In this document: positions 54,509-55,979 of the stretch, piece by piece
How positions within the stretch are numbered: position 1 is the stretch's first letter
How the letters are laid out: each line of letters opens with the position of its first letter
IMG/VR virus record: IMGVR_UViG_3300020385_000019
Span: 1 to 55,979 of that record
Origin: a virus
Reading direction: 5' to 3' (one strand)
DNA: 55,979 bases
The notes under the pieces: model-generated
Seen by the model: the letters and a program-made list of their open reading frames with translations, nothing else
What the model was told of the DNA's origin: nothing
Databases searched by the model: none
Position numbers and translations under genes: made by a program

Positions 54509-55688
54509 GAACCCAACGGTTAACCCACTCAGTTAAGCCATCAAGCATTGGCGATTTATTGTATATCGCCAATACGCCTTTCATCTTATGCCCTAGCAAC
54601 TTCTCAGTGAATTGCAAAGGGCATCCCGCATCCGTTAAGTGCGTTGATATAGTCCGCCTAAAGTCGTGCATCCTAAACGGTCCAACACCTTCAATCGCTT
54701 CATAACACGATTTAGATATTTGGCTCACGCTTGAGCCGCTAGCGGGATGATCCCCATCACGGTTAGGAAACATATAGCTATACGATGGCGATTGCGCTTT
54801 TATATATTTTAGGTCCTCAATTAACTCGCTTGGTATAGGCCGAACGATAGAATGCAAAGCGCCCTTTGTGTTTTCTCTTTGAGTTGTAAAAAGTTGGTTA
54901 TCTAAATCAAAATCATCTTTTTTAGCTTTGCATAACTCACTTATACGACAACCAAACACCATGGCGCAGCGAAGTATCACTTTGTTTCTATCCGTCATGT
55001 TTATTTCATCTAAATTAGCCCAAATTAACTGGCACTCTTTTAGTGTTAAATAATGCTCACGGGAATCATAATCTGTTGCAAAATCGCTTGGCCTTAACGC
55101 TTCAAATTGCGTGTTGCTAATAAAGCCCTGGCGAATGCAAAACCTAAATACAGATCTGATCTCTATAATGGCATTAAAAGCAAAGCCTTTGCCTCTGCCC
55201 TTCTCAATAGATACATCACCCATCGACTTAAAAAACGCGGTAAAGTGCGTTTTATCCATTAGTGAAATATATTGATTGCCCCACGTATCATTTATACATG
55301 ACACCATACGGCTCTTTATACCTGCAGGATTATCGCGCTTTTTTAGGCAGTAATTTATATACCAATAATCAATGCAATCTCTGATGGTAGGATTTTCTAT
55401 TACCTCCGACTCAACCGCGTTGACGGCCTCCATATTTCGAGGATCTAAGTTTTGATTTACCAGTGCCATTTGCGCCGCACATTCAGTACGTGCTTGTGCA
55501 AGTGTCATTGCTGGATAGGTTCCTAATTTATATCGAACCTGCTTACCATTAATTCGATAGCGTATTTGAAATGAGATCTTACCCTTTGGCGAGATCCTTA
55601 ACGATAGGTTATCGCCGTCCGTTATTTCAGGCTTGCCGGCATACTCTTTACCGTTCAAGCTCTTTAGTTTGGCTGCTGTAATGTTCAT
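54489..55688 (-). CDS. int: Tyrosine integrase (P4-type, DUF4102)
   Basis: 399 residues from the ATG at 55688, which has GGAGAG 5 bases before it. The N-terminal arm-binding domain is of DUF4102 type (GDNLSLRISPKGKISFQIRYRINGKQVRYKLGTYPAMTLAQAR). The core-binding domain lies at about 90-190. The catalytic domain has Arg (FGCRISELCKAK, about 247), His-x-x-Arg (MHDFRRTIST, about 338), LLGH (about 365) and the nucleophile Tyr (AIYNKS, about 375). It acts at the attachment site 155 bp away, next to the right end. Confidence 0.95.
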   Translation of the reverse strand: MNITAAKLKSLNGKEYAGKPEITDGDNLSLRISPKGKISFQIRYRINGKQVRYKLGTYPAMTLAQARTECAAQMALVNQNLDPRNMEAVNAVESEVIENPTIRDCIDYWYINYCLKKRDNPAGIKSRMVSCINDTWGNQYISLMDKTHFTAFFKSMGDVSIEKGRGKGFAFNAIIEIRSVFRFCIRQGFISNTQFEALRPSDFATDYDSREHYLTLKECQLIWANLDEINMTDRNKVILRCAMVFGCRISELCKAKKDDFDLDNQLFTTQRENTKGALHSIVRPIPSELIEDLKYIKAQSPSYSYMFPNRDGDHPASGSSVSQISKSCYEAIEGVGPFRMHDFRRTISTHLTDAGCPLQFTEKLLGHKMKGVLAIYNKSPMLDGLTEWVNRWVLMLKGG

Positions 55689-55742
55689 TGACTCTCCGAC
55701 TCTGAGTACCAAATGTGACCAAAAATAGAGTCACAAATAAAA

Positions 55743-55752
55743 TGGTACACAA
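55743..55752. other. Candidate integrase arm-type site, right arm
   Basis: TGGTACACAA, identical to 156-165. The interval 55713-55842 holds no gene; besides this site it contains GTCAC-type short repeats (55730, 55767) that may be further arm or excisionase sites. Confidence 0.45.
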
Positions 55753-55842
55753 GTTAGGACACAAAAGTCACCAATAACAGCGTTAAAAGTCAGTGCATAA
55801 CCGTAGATAGGAGTGTTAACTATACATTTAAGTTATTGTTTT

Positions 55843-55919
55843 AGATGAAATAAAGGGGGTAAAAGAGGGATAAAAATAAATAGCGGTAGATGACTAAAGG
55901 CAATGAATCATTAAGTTTA
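55843..55919. repeat. 77-bp direct repeat, right copy (attR region)
   Basis: Identical to 1-77. Here it continues to the right into host htpG, so this copy is the phage-host junction attR. The host-shared part is probably only the last 18 bases (55902-55919); the rest is the phage right arm. Confidence 0.85.
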
Positions 55920-55974
55920 GTAATTGTTTTACTTCTGTTTGAAAGCCTAATGTTTCTTTTTGTGCTGCAGTCAT
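55894..55974 (-). pseudogene. htpG: Host htpG 5' fragment cut off by the prophage
   Basis: From the ATG at 55974 the minus strand encodes MTAAQKETLGFQTEVKQLLN followed by LMIH, the typical start of gammaproteobacterial HtpG (Hsp90 chaperone). After LMIH the frame enters phage DNA and ends at a TAG (55894-55896) as a 26-residue peptide. The rest of htpG should lie beyond the left junction, joined to the phage-supplied N-terminus at 52-135. Confidence 0.85.
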
Positions 55975-55979
55975 TTATG

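Overview
The window is essentially one complete temperate podovirus-type prophage of about 55.8 kb plus about 60 bp of host DNA at the right end. The host flank (55920-55979) encodes the first residues of the chaperone HtpG on the minus strand. Its N-terminus, the moderate GC content and the codon use suggest a marine gammaproteobacterium of the Pseudoalteromonas/Alteromonas type; the genus is an inference. There is a tyrosine integrase with an adjacent excisionase, CI/Cro/CII-type regulators, and a lambda-like plan of early and late genes.

Layout, left to right. (1) 1-390: attachment region, in which the phage carries its own replacement 5' end of htpG with a candidate promoter. (2) 391-2713: a second immunity module resembling P22 immI (Rha/KilAC antirepressor, two Arc-like proteins, divergent Mnt-like protein). 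(3) 2766-3918: two small rightward cargo genes (membrane protein, periplasmic ClpP-like protein). (4) 3980-38782: one long leftward late operon. Read in transcription order it holds endolysin, Rz/Rz1 spanins, holin, small and large terminase, portal, RyR-domain protein, scaffold, major capsid protein, adaptors, a diversity-generating retroelement (DGR) with its variable tail protein, tail nozzle, a 1905-residue repeat fibre, internal virion proteins and a 3067-residue polyvalent protein. (5) 38806-39204: terminators, a candidate late promoter and a TGTTCCG repeat array. (6) 39352-46302: leftward early operon (Q-like antiterminator, RuvC-like resolvase, YbcO, NinB, P-like and O-like replication proteins with an iteron origin inside O, CII, Cro). 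(7) 46331-48171: immunity region with cI and two clusters of three operators. (8) 48186-54508: rightward early operon (Rad52-like annealase, DUF1351 protein, SSB, MT-A70 methylase, small genes, excisionase). (9) 54489-55919: integrase and attachment site.

The most striking system is the DGR at 24334-27580. A 119-bp template repeat (25483-25601) and a variable repeat (26045-26163) at the 3' end of a formylglycine-generating-enzyme/C-type-lectin-fold tail protein differ at 16 positions, and all 16 are adenines in the template. An Avd-family accessory protein and a YMDD-type reverse transcriptase lie next to them, and a hairpin with a GATA loop follows the variable gene. The template sits in frame inside the open reading frame of the reverse transcriptase.

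The second striking feature is the integration strategy. The phage appears to split htpG near codon 24 and to provide a different N-terminus and upstream region, so that the distal part of htpG would stay expressed after integration. The window begins exactly at a 77-bp repeat of the right attachment region. This suggests the left edge is a phage-phage (attP or tandem) junction, not the true left host junction.
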